NCBI RefSeq assembly: GCF_031656215.1
Contig: NZ_CP134228.1
Coordinates: 558,001-622,000, forward strand
Direction of reading: 5' to 3'
DNA from: Mesorhizobium koreense
Lineage (GTDB): Bacteria; Pseudomonadota; Alphaproteobacteria; Rhizobiales; Rhizobiaceae
Length of the DNA: 64,000 nt
In this document: piece by piece, positions 21,881 through 30,910 of the stretch
Position numbering within the stretch: position 1 is the first letter of the stretch
How the letters are laid out: the number at the start of each line of letters is the position of its first letter
Made by a program: the position numbers and the translations under genes
Notes under the pieces: generated by a model
Database searches by the model: none
Seen by the model: only the letters and a program-made list of their open reading frames with translations
Told to the model about the DNA's origin: nothing

Positions 21881-22884
21881 CAATGGTAGCCGACCTCCGG
21901 GTCGACCTTCCCGCGGAAGACCCAGTAGGCATAACCGGTATAGGCAAGGATCATCGGGACCAGGATGGCAACGCCGAAGAGCATGAATTTCTGGCTCGAG
22001 GCGGGGGCGGCCGCCTGCCAGATGGTGACGGCGCCGGGAACGATATGCGGCCACATGCTGACGCCGAGCCCGACGAAGCAGAGGAAGAACAAAATGAGCG
22101 TCAGGAAGAAGGGCTGATAGTCCTTCTCCCTCTCAATGGCCCGGAACAGGAAGAAGGCGACGATGGCGACCGCGACCGGCACCGGCGCGGTGATCAAAAT
22201 GCCCGGCCAGGCGAACCAGCGCTGCCAATAGGCTTCCTCCAGGAACGGCGTCGCCAGACTGACGGCGACGATGAAGAGAAGGGCGGCGATCACCGCAAGC
22301 CGCGCCAGCCGATAGGCGCGGGCGCGCAGATCGCCTTCCGTCTTCATCACCAGCCAGCATGCGCCGAGCAGCGCATAGCCGACGACGACGGCGACGCCGG
22401 TCAGAAGCGTGAAGGGTGTCAGCCAGTCCCACCAGCCGCCGCCATAGGCGCGGCCGGAAACCTTTACGCCCTGCAGGATGGCGCCGAGCGCGATGCCCTG
22501 GCAGAGCGCGGCTATGAACGAGCCGCCGAAGAAGGCGATGTCCCAGAGGAATTTGCCGCGCTCGGTGTGCCAGCGGAACTCGAAGGCGACGCCACGGAAG
22601 ACGAGCCCGAGCAGCATGCCGATGACCGGCGTGAAGATCGCCGGAATCAGGATCGAATAGGCAAGCGGGAAGGCGGCGAACAGACCGCCGCCGCCGAGCA
22701 CCAGCCATGTCTCGTTGCCGTCCCATACGGGCGCGACCGAGTTCATCATGACATCGCGGTCATGGCGCTTCTTGAACAGGGGAAAGAGCAGCGCGACGCC
22801 GAGGTCGAACCCGTCGAGCACGACATAGGCGAAGACGGCAAAAGCGATGATGAAGGCCCACAGCGTGGTAAGATCGACGGACAT
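21880..22884 (-). CDS. cydB: cytochrome bd-type quinol oxidase subunit II
   Basis: A 334-residue, roughly eight- to nine-helix membrane protein. Motifs include FAYVVLDGFDLGVALLFP near the start, VAPVWDGNETWLVLGGGGLFAAFP and FRGVAFEFRW. With CydA it forms the high-affinity terminal quinol oxidase that reduces oxygen to water without pumping protons. It starts four bases after cydA ends, behind GGAGGC. The pair resembles the cyanide-insensitive CioAB branch, in line with the DUF2474 gene. Confidence 0.95.
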   Translation of the reverse strand: MSVDLTTLWAFIIAFAVFAYVVLDGFDLGVALLFPLFKKRHDRDVMMNSVAPVWDGNETWLVLGGGGLFAAFPLAYSILIPAIFTPVIGMLLGLVFRGVAFEFRWHTERGKFLWDIAFFGGSFIAALCQGIALGAILQGVKVSGRAYGGGWWDWLTPFTLLTGVAVVVGYALLGACWLVMKTEGDLRARAYRLARLAVIAALLFIVAVSLATPFLEEAYWQRWFAWPGILITAPVPVAVAIVAFFLFRAIEREKDYQPFFLTLILFFLCFVGLGVSMWPHIVPGAVTIWQAAAPASSQKFMLFGVAILVPMILAYTGYAYWVFRGKVDPEVGYH

Positions 22885-22888
22885 GGGC

Positions 22889-24307
22889 TCAAGCCTCCCC
22901 CGCCAGCGTGCGGCCGGGATGCATAGCGGTTGCCGGCGTGACGCCGGCGGCGCGCACGGGCTCGCCCTCGCGCGGGCCTTCCTCGCCCGGATGCGGCGGA
23001 TTGTTCATCAGCCGCAGGATATAGAAGGCGCCGGCGGCGAAAATGATGAAATAGACGATGACGAAGGCGACCAGCGCCGAACCGACCGCCGGAGCGGCGA
23101 GCGGCGAGGCCGAATCGGCCGTGCGCAACAGGCCGTAGACGGTATAGGGCTGGCGGCCGACCTCGGTCGTCACCCATCCAGCGATGACGGCGACGAAGCC
23201 CGCCGGTCCCATGAGAAGCGCATAATAATGGAACCAGCGGGCATCGTTGAGCCGGCCGCGCCAGCGCAGGAAAAGGCTGGTGACGCCGAGCAGCGCCATC
23301 AGCAACCCGAGCCCGACCATGATGCGGAAGGACCAGAACACGATTCCCACGTTCGGCCAGTCGGCGCGCTCGACCGTGTCGAGGCCGGCGAGAGGCGCGT
23401 CGAGCGAGTGTTTCAGGATGAGCGAGGAGAGCTTAGGTATCTCGACCGCATATTTCACGGTCGCGTCCTTCTGGTCGGGAAGGCCGAAGAGCAGGAGCGG
23501 GGCGCCGTCCGGATGGCTCTGGAAATGGCCTTCCATGGCCATCACCTTGGCCGGCTGGTGTTCGAGCGTGTTCAGCCCGTGCTGGTCGCCGGCGAGGATC
23601 TGGATCGGCGCGACGATGGTCGCCATCCACATCGCCATCGAGAACATGATGCGGCTTCCCTGCCCCGCCTTTCGGCGCAAGAGATGCCAGGCCGCGACAC
23701 CGCCGACGACGAGCGCCGTCGTCAGGTAGGCGGCGATGACCATGTGGACGAGACGGTAGGGGAAGGACGGGTTGAAGATGATCGCCCACCAGTCGAGCGG
23801 CACGAACTGGCCGGCCTCATTGGTGCCGTAGCCCTGCGGCGTCTGCATCCAGGAATTGGCCGACAGGATCCAGAAGGCGGAGAGAAGCGTGCCGAGAGCG
23901 ACCAGCAGAGTCGCCATGTAATGCAGCCCCTTGCCGACCCGGCCCATGCCGAAAAGCATCACGCCGAGGAAGCCGGCTTCGAGGAAGAAGGCCGACAGCA
24001 CCTCATAGGCCATCAGCGGCCCCAATATCGGGCCGGTCTTGTCGGAGAAGGCCGACCAGTTGGTGCCGAACTGGTAGGACATGACGATGCCGGAAACGAC
24101 GCCCATGCCGAAGGCGACGGCGAAGATCTTCAGCCAGTAGCGGAAGAGGTTGAGATAGGCGTCACGGCCCGTCCACAGCCACAGCCCCTCCAGTACGGCC
24201 AGATAGCTCGCCAGCCCGATCGAGAGCGCCGGGAAAATGATGTGGAAGGACATGGTGAACGCGAACTGCGCCCGCGCCAGCGTGATGGCGTCGATCCCTT
24301 CAAACAT
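22889..24307 (-). CDS. cydA: cytochrome bd-type quinol oxidase subunit I
   Basis: The 472-residue haem-bearing subunit. It opens with ARAQFAFTMSFHIIFPALSIG, where His22 is the haem b595/d ligand. Later it has GTNWSAFSDKTGPILGPL, the SANSWMQTPQGYG motif and the C-terminal GWVTTEVGRQPYTVYGLLRT. The quinol loop is of the short kind, which fits a CioA-type, cyanide-insensitive enzyme. The ATG at 24307 follows GAAAGGAGAGG. The frame continues 58 codons upstream, but that stretch is Arg/Ser-rich and not CydA-like. First gene of the cydAB-DUF2474 operon. Confidence 0.96.
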   Translation of the reverse strand: MFEGIDAITLARAQFAFTMSFHIIFPALSIGLASYLAVLEGLWLWTGRDAYLNLFRYWLKIFAVAFGMGVVSGIVMSYQFGTNWSAFSDKTGPILGPLMAYEVLSAFFLEAGFLGVMLFGMGRVGKGLHYMATLLVALGTLLSAFWILSANSWMQTPQGYGTNEAGQFVPLDWWAIIFNPSFPYRLVHMVIAAYLTTALVVGGVAAWHLLRRKAGQGSRIMFSMAMWMATIVAPIQILAGDQHGLNTLEHQPAKVMAMEGHFQSHPDGAPLLLFGLPDQKDATVKYAVEIPKLSSLILKHSLDAPLAGLDTVERADWPNVGIVFWSFRIMVGLGLLMALLGVTSLFLRWRGRLNDARWFHYYALLMGPAGFVAVIAGWVTTEVGRQPYTVYGLLRTADSASPLAAPAVGSALVAFVIVYFIIFAAGAFYILRLMNNPPHPGEEGPREGEPVRAAGVTPATAMHPGRTLAGEA

Positions 24308-25066
24308 CCGCCCTCTCCTTTCCCTTCGGCAGCTCGCCGACACGGTTGAGGCGGAGCGAAGCTTATCCGATTTTCGTTCCCGATGCTCGCGGCAAGCGGA
24401 CGCGCGGCATTTTCGCGGGAGTCTCCTTTCGCTCACGCCCGTACCGCCGCTGCGCGGCTGGGCTCCGCGAGGGCGCGCCAACGGGCGCGATGCACAAATA
24501 GGCTTATTGGGCGGGCTTTGTTTGGGGCATGCCTACTCCTCGTGGGCATGTTTCATCCTCGCCACGCCCCGTTTTCCGGTCTGGCCATTGATCCTTCGAC
24601 AAGCTCAGGATGAGGATCGGGAAGCGGGGCGCGCGGCCGTGCCTTCCGAATTGAAATAAGTGGCGCGATACACGCGCCCCGCCGGCGATTTCTGTTCCCG
24701 CCTGTTCCGCTGCTCCCGAAGCGCTCTTCTGCTTCGGGTCTGTGTGCCTTCATCCGGCACGCAGGGGTCATAGTGCCCCCAGGGGAACCTCCAGGCGGGA
24801 CCTCCCCGGCCGTAATGCCACGTCGGCATCACGGCGGAGGCGCCGGCTCCTCCCCACGCAATCACCGTCATGATCGGTGTTCCCGATGGGAGGAACTGAC
24901 GGGGATTATGGATGAAGCGCGGGGGACGTGGAGAAAGACAGGCGAAGAAAATACGGAAAGGCAGCGGGATCAGCAGGTTGCCGGGGCCGCCCGTATGAGC
25001 CTGTCCACGTTTTCGCCGACCTCCCCGCTTCGGTAGCTGCCGTGACGGAATGAGGAAGCCGTCTCG
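24308..25066. other. long intergenic region without a supported gene
   Basis: These 759 bases between cydA and the aldolase gene, both leftward, hold several short open frames (for example 24605-24871 minus) with no recognisable domain, poor ribosome sites and low-complexity composition. The only structured item is a short palindromic repeat at 24590-24618. The cydA promoter should lie in the first 150 bases; no clear FNR or CtrA box was seen. Confidence 0.6.
24590..24618. repeat. short intergenic palindromic repeat
   Basis: GATCCTTCGACAAGCTCAGG followed by ATGAGGATC. The ends (GATCCT and AGGATC with an inserted TGAGG) are roughly inverted. This sequence is a very common dispersed intergenic element in alphaproteobacterial genomes (recognised from memory; the copy number here cannot be counted). 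Confidence 0.6.
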
Positions 25067-25837
25067 TCAGTCCCGGTATGTCGAGCCTTCCTCGTCGAGG
25101 ATGAGCTTCAGTTCGCCGAGATGCCTCGCCGCCTGCGGCACGGGATAATTGTCCATCTCGACACCGACTCTCTCGGCCACCGCGTCGGGCAGCACGCGCA
25201 GCTTCCTTCCCGTCCACAGCGCCTTTATGTAGGTCTCGCAGGCGCGCTCGAAATAATAGAGCCGGTCGAACGTATCGGCGACGGTATCGCCGATGACGAG
25301 CACGCCGTGATTGCCCATGACCATCACCTTGACCTTCGGGTCGGCCAGAAGCGTGGCGCAGCGTTCGCCCTCCTCCTCGAAGGCGAGCCCGCCATAATGC
25401 GCATCCACCACATGGCGCTTGAAGAACATGGCCGAGTTCTGGTCGATCGGCGGCAGGGTGGAATCGGCCAGTGAAGCCAGCACCGTCGCGTGGATGGAGT
25501 GCACATGCATGACGCAGCGTGCATGGCCGCAGCGGCGGTGGATCGCGCCGTGCAGGCCCCAGGCCGTCGGGTCGGGCGCGTCCGGCCGCTCCATCGTCTT
25601 CGGGTCGTCGGCGTCGATCAGGAGGAGGTCGCTCGCGCGGATACGCGAAAAATGCATCTGGTTGGGATTGATCAGGAACTTCGTCCCGCCTTCATCGACG
25701 GCGAGCGAGAAATGGTTGGCCACCGCCTCGTGCATGTTGAGCCGCGCCGTCCAGCGAAACGCTGCCGCCAAATCCACCCGCTCCTCGTAATTGGGCAGGT
25801 TGGAGCGGCGCTCGGCGGCAAGGTGGGTGATGCTCAT
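25067..25837 (-). CDS. class II aldolase/adducin family protein
   Basis: A 256-residue protein of the L-fuculose-1-phosphate aldolase/adducin family. The zinc-site pattern CVMHVHSIHATVLASL lies near residue 120, followed by the late conserved GNHGVLVIGDTVADTFDRLYYFERACETY. The start is ATG at 25837 (MSITHLAAER) behind CGGAGGATCG; an upstream frame is spurious. Members act on phosphorylated or free keto/aldose sugars, or as decarboxylases, and no neighbour narrows the substrate. It stands alone between two gaps. Confidence 0.88.
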   Translation of the reverse strand: MSITHLAAERRSNLPNYEERVDLAAAFRWTARLNMHEAVANHFSLAVDEGGTKFLINPNQMHFSRIRASDLLLIDADDPKTMERPDAPDPTAWGLHGAIHRRCGHARCVMHVHSIHATVLASLADSTLPPIDQNSAMFFKRHVVDAHYGGLAFEEEGERCATLLADPKVKVMVMGNHGVLVIGDTVADTFDRLYYFERACETYIKALWTGRKLRVLPDAVAERVGVEMDNYPVPQAARHLGELKLILDEEGSTYRD

Positions 25838-25894
25838 GGCGATCCTCCGATTGTCTCGCCACAGCATGCCCCGACGCCCGGAAACCTTCAACCG

Positions 25895-25936
25895 TCAAAA
25901 CACCGGCATCAAAACACCGGCATCAAAACGCTGGCG
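25895..25936. repeat. 14-bp tandem repeat, three units
   Basis: TCAAAACACCGGCA occurs at 25895-25908 and 25909-25922, followed by a degenerate third unit TCAAAACGCTGGCG (25923-25936). It lies between two leftward genes, upstream of the aldolase ribosome site. It may be replication slippage or a binding-site array. Confidence 0.65.
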
Positions 25937-25942
25937 ACCGGC

Positions 25943-26536
25943 TCAGCTCAGCGTATCGAAGAGCCGCAATATGAAAGAAACCTGGTAGATGATGGTGCCG
26001 ATGACGAGCATGGCATGGACGGTCCGGTTCCTAGTGGCTATGGCGGCAAGGCATAGCGCGACGAACACCGGCAGGCGCACGAGATATTCCGTGCCGAAGG
26101 ATTCCAGGTGCTGCCGCCCCTTGATGAGCGTATCGGCATAGTCGAACAGATAGGTCGAAGCGAGAATGCCGAAGAACCAGATGCGCTTGGACAGGAAATA
26201 GTCCTCGTAGCCGCTGTAGTCGGTCATGCTTTCGGGGAACAGGAAGGCGCAGAGCAGGAAGAGGACGATCGAATAGGAGATCAGGAAGAGATAGATGCCG
26301 AACGTCCATTCGCCGATGTGGTAGAGGCCGAACTCCCACCACCAGAAATGCACAAGCATCAGGAGGACGGATAGCGTCCAGCCGAGATGCACCGCATAGA
26401 CCGGCGTACGGCTCGGATGCTGGACGATGCGCGCGACGCCGGAGAGCAGTCGCGTCACGCCGAGACCGATCACCATGCCCATGACGATGCGGACATGCGG
26501 GAAGATTTCGGCGGCGGAGGGTGCTTCGATCGCCAC
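25943..26536 (-). CDS. hypothetical polytopic membrane protein
   Basis: A 197-residue protein with about six hydrophobic helices (roughly residues 15-35, 48-68, 78-100, 118-137, 148-166 and 170-190). Notable features are HLGWTLSVLLMLVHFWWWEF and a loop FPESMTDYSGYEDYFLSKR rich in aromatic and acidic residues. No known transporter or enzyme motif was recognised. The start is GTG at 26536 with a weak ribosome site. It lies 31 bases downstream of the mliC stop on the same strand; a common transcript is possible. Coding is supported by the strong membrane pattern. Confidence 0.72.
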   Translation of the reverse strand: MAIEAPSAAEIFPHVRIVMGMVIGLGVTRLLSGVARIVQHPSRTPVYAVHLGWTLSVLLMLVHFWWWEFGLYHIGEWTFGIYLFLISYSIVLFLLCAFLFPESMTDYSGYEDYFLSKRIWFFGILASTYLFDYADTLIKGRQHLESFGTEYLVRLPVFVALCLAAIATRNRTVHAMLVIGTIIYQVSFILRLFDTLS

Positions 26537-26567
26537 GGCTATCTGCTCATCTTTATCGGGACCGGGA

Positions 26568-26939
26568 TCACTCCGTGCATGTGAGGATCGGCCGAGTGTC
26601 GGCGCCCTTCATCTCATCGTAGAGCGAAGCCTCCTTGCCCTTCGACCACCAGATATATTGGCCGGACGCGTAGCGCGCGCCTGAGCCCGACATCACCAGC
26701 ACGAAGATGCGCTTCCTGCCGTCAACGGGGACGATGGCGAGGTGATCGGGCTCGACATTGACATATTCGACGTCGACCGCGTTGCCGGCGCAATCGTAAT
26801 GCGCGGGGGTGCGCATGTTCGGGCTACCGTTCTCGACTGTGAGCGCGATATGGGGAGCATCGGCAGCGAAGGCGGTCGGCCCCATCAGCGTCACAAGAAA
26901 AGCGAGTGTGCCGTAAAGGCAGGTGAGAGGAACGTTCAT
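26568..26939 (-). CDS. mliC: MliC-type C-type lysozyme inhibitor
   Basis: A 123-residue secreted protein. The signal MNVPLTCLYGTLAFLVTLMG ends near AFA at residue 25. The mature part matches the MliC domain: HYDCAGNAVDVEYVN, then SGSGARYASGQYIWWSKGKEASLYDE. These conserved Ser and Lys loops insert into the lysozyme active site, and two Cys residues (YDC and LTC) probably form the fold's disulfide. There is no lipobox at the cleavage site, so it may be periplasmic (PliC-like) and not a lipoprotein. The ATG at 26939 is chosen over a start 35 codons upstream because it opens the signal peptide. Confidence 0.87.
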   Translation of the reverse strand: MNVPLTCLYGTLAFLVTLMGPTAFAADAPHIALTVENGSPNMRTPAHYDCAGNAVDVEYVNVEPDHLAIVPVDGRKRIFVLVMSGSGARYASGQYIWWSKGKEASLYDEMKGADTRPILTCTE

Positions 26940-27153
26940 CAAATTGGCCTTCCTTCGCCCATGGTCTGCACGAAAAGGCAGGCACGTCCAGTAATGTGCT
27001 GTTACGATTGGTGAAAATACTGCCATTTTGCGCATTTCGGCCATCGTATGACCATCGAATGACCCGAAGCTGGCCGGTTTCCCATCACATTGAACGGTTG
27101 AACTGGTTGTCCCGCCTCAAAACGATTCTGGCCAATGATGGAAAGGCAGAACC

Positions 27154-27528
27154 ATGTTGAAGACCGTTTTTCTCGCATCCGCGATGACGCTGGCGCTCTC
27201 GGCCGCCGCTGGCGCGCAACAGCAACCGGCCTCGCCCAGCCCGGCTCCCGCCCAGACGCAGCAGGCGCCGAACACAGGCGCTCCGACGATCACCGTCGTC
27301 AACATCGTCGATGTCGAGCAACTGCCGCCCGAGACGAAGACGCAGGTGGACCAATATGTCGCCAAGCAGGGCAATGACGGACTGCAGAAGCTGCGCCAGT
27401 CGATCGATTCCACGCCCGAGGCGAAGTCGGCGCTTCAGCAGAAGGGCATGACCTCCGAAGAGGTCGTTGCAGCGAGCCTCGACAATAACGGCACGCTCAC
27501 CCTGATCACGAAGAAGAAGCCAAGCTGA
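27154..27528 (+). CDS. hypothetical secreted protein
   Basis: A 124-residue protein with a clear Sec signal (MLKTVFLASAMTLALSAAAG, likely cut after AGA), a Pro/Gln/Ala-rich linker at residues 22-45 (QQQPASPSPAPAQTQQAP), and a compact domain after it (VDQYVAKQGNDGLQKLRQSI, then KGMTSEEVVAASLDNNGTLT). No domain name is recognised. It ends in Lys-rich KKKPS. The ATG follows AAAGGCAGAACC. It is divergent from mliC and converges with the TerC gene. Probably a small periplasmic protein of unknown role. Confidence 0.75.
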   Translation: MLKTVFLASAMTLALSAAAGAQQQPASPSPAPAQTQQAPNTGAPTITVVNIVDVEQLPPETKTQVDQYVAKQGNDGLQKLRQSIDSTPEAKSALQQKGMTSEEVVAASLDNNGTLTLITKKKPS

Positions 27529-27547
27529 GCCGGAAGGGCGGGATCGC

Positions 27548-28213
27548 TCAATTCATGAGAGTCTGCGCGGCGCTGTTGGCGACCGGCCAGACTTCCAGCG
27601 CACCACGCACGATCATGTCGAGCGACACATAGAGAATCACCGCAAGCCCGAGATAGGCGATCCAGCGGTGGCGGTGGAGCAGCCTCGCGATGAACGAGGC
27701 GGCAAGGCCCATCAGCGCGATGGAAAGCGCGAGACCGGCCACGAGCACCGCGGGATGCTCGCGCGCCGCGCCGGCCACGGCCAGGACATTGTCGAGCGAC
27801 ATGGACACGTCGGCCACCACGATCTGCCAAACGGCCTGGCCGAACGTCTTGCGTTTCACGCCACCGGCGGCGGCCTCGGCCTCATCGTGCGGCAGGGCCT
27901 CGTCCGGATCGCCCGGCGCTTCCCTAAGGTCCCGCCACAGCTTCCAGCACACCCACAGGAGCAGAATGCCGCCGGCGAGCAACAGGCCGAGAATCTTCAG
28001 GAATTCGGTTGCCAGAAGCGCAAAGACGATGCGCAGCACGGTCGCGGCGAGAATGCCGATCAGGATGACCTTGGCGCGGTTGGCCTTGGGCAGGCCGGCG
28101 GCCGCGAGACCGATGACAACGGCGTTGTCGCCCGCCAACACCAGATCGATCGCGATGACTTGAAAGAAGGCTGTGATCGCTTCCGGCGTGAGGAGGTGCA
28201 TTCCGCTGTTCAT
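27548..28213 (-). CDS. TerC/YjbE-family membrane protein
   Basis: A 221-residue integral membrane protein of the TerC family, whose studied members move Mn2+ or help load metal onto exported enzymes. Both halves carry the diagnostic acidic motif: AIDLVLAGDNAVVIGLA near residue 25 and ADVSMSLDNVLAVAGAA near residue 135. Seven helices fit. A charged cytoplasmic loop (REAPGDPDEALPHDEAEA) separates the halves. The start is ATG at 28213 (MNSGMHLL); the frame stays open 84 codons upstream, but with soluble, unrelated sequence. No canonical Mn2+ (yybP-ykoY) riboswitch could be recognised in the leader. Confidence 0.88.
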   Translation of the reverse strand: MNSGMHLLTPEAITAFFQVIAIDLVLAGDNAVVIGLAAAGLPKANRAKVILIGILAATVLRIVFALLATEFLKILGLLLAGGILLLWVCWKLWRDLREAPGDPDEALPHDEAEAAAGGVKRKTFGQAVWQIVVADVSMSLDNVLAVAGAAREHPAVLVAGLALSIALMGLAASFIARLLHRHRWIAYLGLAVILYVSLDMIVRGALEVWPVANSAAQTLMN

Positions 28214-28610
28214 CTCCGGGCGGCCCCCGGACCCTCTTCTTCGTTTCAACAGGCCGGATTGCAGCGGACGCTGCATCGGAAATCGCGATCCGGCGACCGC
28301 ACTGCGATGAACAATCACGGAACGGCGCCCCGCCGATTGGAAGCCAATCGAACGGCAGACCGCCCGGCGCTGGAAGTCCCCTCTTCGTGCCGCCTTTGCG
28401 ATCCTGCCATCGCATTTAAGAAGCCAGCCGCCTGCGCACAAGGAAAATAACGGCGGTTCCGTCAATTTGCCGCGCCGCCGCGAAGACTCGGCGGCAAGCG
28501 GGTCAAGGAAGCGGTGGCGCTCTCGGCCCGGATCGCTTTATCCGTCGACAGGGGGCTTTTCGTTTCGGACGCTCCGGCATAGTTTGCCCTCGCATTTCGA
28601 AAGGGTAGCC

Positions 28611-30029
28611 ATGTCCGCCAGCACCGATCGCGTTCTCTCCACGCTCGACAAGAATCTCGACGCCAGCCTGAAACGGCTGTTCGAACTCGTCTCCATCCCG
28701 TCGATCTCGACCGACCCGGCCTTCGCCAAGGATTGCCGCAAGGCGGCCGAGTGGCTGGTGAAGGATCTCGAAACGATCGGCTTCACGGCGAGCGTGCGCG
28801 ACACCAAGGGGCACCCGATGGTGGTGGCGCACCATCCCGGCCCGGACGGCAATGCCCCGCACGCGCTCTTCTACGGCCATTACGACGTGCAGCCGGTCGA
28901 TCCGCTCGATCTATGGGAAAACGATCCCTTCCAGCCCGCCGTGCGCGATGCCGGCGGCGGCCGCAAGATCATCACCGGCCGCGGCTCGGCTGACGACAAG
29001 GGACAGTTGATGACCTTCGTCGAGGCCTGCCGCGCCTACAAGCAGGTGAACGGCAGCCTGCCCTGCGAGATCACCATCCTGTTCGAGGGCGAGGAGGAAT
29101 CGGGTTCGCCTTCGCTCAAACCGTTCCTCGAGGCCAACGCCGAGGAACTGAAGGCGGATTTCGCGTTGGTCTGCGACACCGGCATGTGGGACGCCGAGAC
29201 GCCGGCGATCTCGACCGGCCTGCGCGGGCTGGTCGGCGAGGAGATCACCGTCAAGGCCGCCGACCGCGACCTGCATTCCGGGCTTTACGGCGGCGCGGCC
29301 GCCAATCCGATCCATATCCTGACCAGGGTGCTCGCCGACATGCACGACGCAGACGGCCGGGTGACTATTCCCGGCTTCTACGATGGTGTGGACGAGACGC
29401 CGCCGGACATCCTCAAGATGTGGGAAGGGCTTTCCGGCCGGCCGGAAAGTTTCCTTGCCGATATCGGGCTCTCGATCCCGTCGGGCGAGAAGGGCCGCTC
29501 GGTGTTGGAACTCACCTGGGCGCGGCCGACAGCCGAGATCAACGGCATCAATGGCGGCTATACGGGCAAGGGTTTCAAGACGGTGATCCCGGCGGAGGCC
29601 TCGGCAAAAGTCTCCTTTCGCCTCGTCCATCGGCAGGATCCGAAGAAGATCCGCGAGGCCTTCCGCGCCTTCGTCAGGGAACGCATCCCCGCCGACTGCT
29701 CGGTCTCCTTCCAGGAGCACGGCTCCTCGCCGGCGATCCAGCTTTCCTACGATTCGCCCGTCCTGAAGACGGCGAAGGCCGCGCTCGACGCGGAATGGCC
29801 GAACAAGGCGGTGATGATCGCCATGGGCGGCTCGATCCCGATCGTCGGCGATTTCCAGAGCTTCCTCGGCATGGAATCGCTCCTCGTCGGCTTCGGCTTG
29901 CCGGACGACCGGGTGCATTCGCCGAACGAGAAATACGAGCTTTCCTCCTTCCACAAGGGCCAGCGCTCCTGGGCGCGCATCCTCGCCGCCCTCGCCGAAG
30001 CGCGCGCCGCTGGCAGGCTGCCGGGCTGA
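28611..30029 (+). CDS. M20-family dipeptidase
   Basis: A 472-residue zinc-dependent peptidase of the M20 (ArgE/DapE/CPG2) family, dipeptidase branch. All metal and catalytic residues are visible: FYGHYDVQPVDP (His and catalytic Asp), GRGSADDKGQ (bridging Asp), LFEGEEESGSPS (catalytic and metal Glu), LVCDTGMWD (metal Asp) and the late DRVHSPNEKYE (metal His). The dimerisation domain insert spans about residues 205-350. The ATG at 28611 follows AAGGG; an earlier in-frame start (28467) is unlikely. It is 31 bases ahead of the RNase D gene, probably cotranscribed. Cytoplasmic. Confidence 0.93.
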   Translation: MSASTDRVLSTLDKNLDASLKRLFELVSIPSISTDPAFAKDCRKAAEWLVKDLETIGFTASVRDTKGHPMVVAHHPGPDGNAPHALFYGHYDVQPVDPLDLWENDPFQPAVRDAGGGRKIITGRGSADDKGQLMTFVEACRAYKQVNGSLPCEITILFEGEEESGSPSLKPFLEANAEELKADFALVCDTGMWDAETPAISTGLRGLVGEEITVKAADRDLHSGLYGGAAANPIHILTRVLADMHDADGRVTIPGFYDGVDETPPDILKMWEGLSGRPESFLADIGLSIPSGEKGRSVLELTWARPTAEINGINGGYTGKGFKTVIPAEASAKVSFRLVHRQDPKKIREAFRAFVRERIPADCSVSFQEHGSSPAIQLSYDSPVLKTAKAALDAEWPNKAVMIAMGGSIPIVGDFQSFLGMESLLVGFGLPDDRVHSPNEKYELSSFHKGQRSWARILAALAEARAAGRLPG

Positions 30030-30060
30030 GCCTTCCGACCTTTTCAAGACTGGAGTTTCG

Positions 30061-30678
30061 ATGACGATCCGCTTCCACAAGAACGACCTGCCGGACCTTT
30101 CGAACTACGCTGTCGAGGCGGTGGCGATCGACACCGAGACGCTCGGCCTGAACCCGCATCGCGACCGGCTCTGCGTGGTGCAGATATCGCCGGGCGACGG
30201 GTCGGCCGACGTGATCCAAATTGCGCAGGGCCAGAGGAAGGCGCCGAACCTCGCCAGCCTCCTGCGCAACCGCCGGATCACGAAACTCTTCCATTACGGC
30301 CGCTTCGATATCGCCGTTCTCTACCATGCCTTCGGCGTCATGGCCGAGCCGGTCTTCTGCACCAAGATCGCCTCGCGCCTGACGCGCACCTACACCGACC
30401 GGCACGGGTTGAAGGACCTTTGCTCGGAACTGATCGGCGTCAGCCTGTCGAAGGTGCAGCAATCCTCCGACTGGGCGGCGGAGACGCTGTCGCCCGAGCA
30501 ACTGGAATATGCGGCCTCCGACGTGCTCTACCTGCACCAGCTACGCGACAAGCTCGCCCAGCGCCTCGCCCGCGAAAACCGCGTCAAGGAAGCGGAAGCC
30601 TGTTTCCGCTTCCTGCCGACGCGGGCGAAGCTCGATCTCATGGGCTGGGCGGAGGCGGATATCTTCGCGCATTCGTAA
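30061..30678 (+). CDS. short RNase D-like 3'-5' exonuclease
   Basis: A 205-residue DEDDy exonuclease. Exo I is AIDTETLGLN (D24, E26), Exo II HYGRFDIAVLYHAFG (D83), and Exo III YAASDVLYLHQL (Y150, D154), so the four acidic residues and the Tyr are all present. The protein stops after the nuclease domain and lacks the HRDC domains of E. coli RNase D (about 370 residues). This compact form is common in Rhizobiales, where it trims structured RNAs. It starts behind CTGGAG. Confidence 0.92.
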   Translation: MTIRFHKNDLPDLSNYAVEAVAIDTETLGLNPHRDRLCVVQISPGDGSADVIQIAQGQRKAPNLASLLRNRRITKLFHYGRFDIAVLYHAFGVMAEPVFCTKIASRLTRTYTDRHGLKDLCSELIGVSLSKVQQSSDWAAETLSPEQLEYAASDVLYLHQLRDKLAQRLARENRVKEAEACFRFLPTRAKLDLMGWAEADIFAHS

Positions 30679-30734
30679 GAGCGGTCTTTGAGGCTGGGGC
30701 GATTGCATATCGCATAAGGAAGCTGCGCGGCCGC

Positions 30735-30879
30735 GCACCCTCACCCCTGTCCCTTCCCCGCAAGGGGGTGGGAGACGCTGGCATCGCTTCTCGAGATAGA
30801 GACGGTGAAGTTTGCGCTCCACGCACTGGAACAAAGTTCCCCTCCCCCTTATGGGGAGGGGCTAGGGGTGGGGGTAAGG
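30735..30879. repeat. pair of G/C-rich palindromic elements
   Basis: CCCTCACCCCTG and TCCCTTCCCCGCAAGGGGGT (about 30738-30775) and CCCCTCCCCCTTATGGGGAG followed by GGGCTAGGGGTGGGGG (30838-30875) form two hairpins in opposite orientation. They sit between the ends of two convergent genes (RNase D and livF) and could act as a bidirectional transcription barrier. The type matches dispersed palindromic repeats of Rhizobiales. Confidence 0.65.
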
Positions 30880-30910
30880 GCCGTCCCGGGTTGCCGAGCG
30901 GACGCTCGTT

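Noticed and set aside
22847-24349. Plus-strand open frame of 500 codons
   Set aside because: It is exactly antisense to cydA, rich in Arg, Gly, Asp and His, and has no recognisable domain.
24605-24871. Minus-strand frame of 88 codons in the gap after cydA
   Set aside because: Low-complexity Arg/Gly/Pro-rich product, no family, overlaps a dispersed repeat, weak ribosome site.
25895-25936. Direct repeats as a CRISPR-like array
   Set aside because: The units are 14 bp and directly adjacent, with no spacers and no cas genes nearby.
28214-28470. Possible yybP-ykoY manganese riboswitch before the TerC-family gene
   Set aside because: TerC genes often have one, but the conserved paired loops of that motif could not be found on the minus strand; only a GGGGACTT fragment resembles it.
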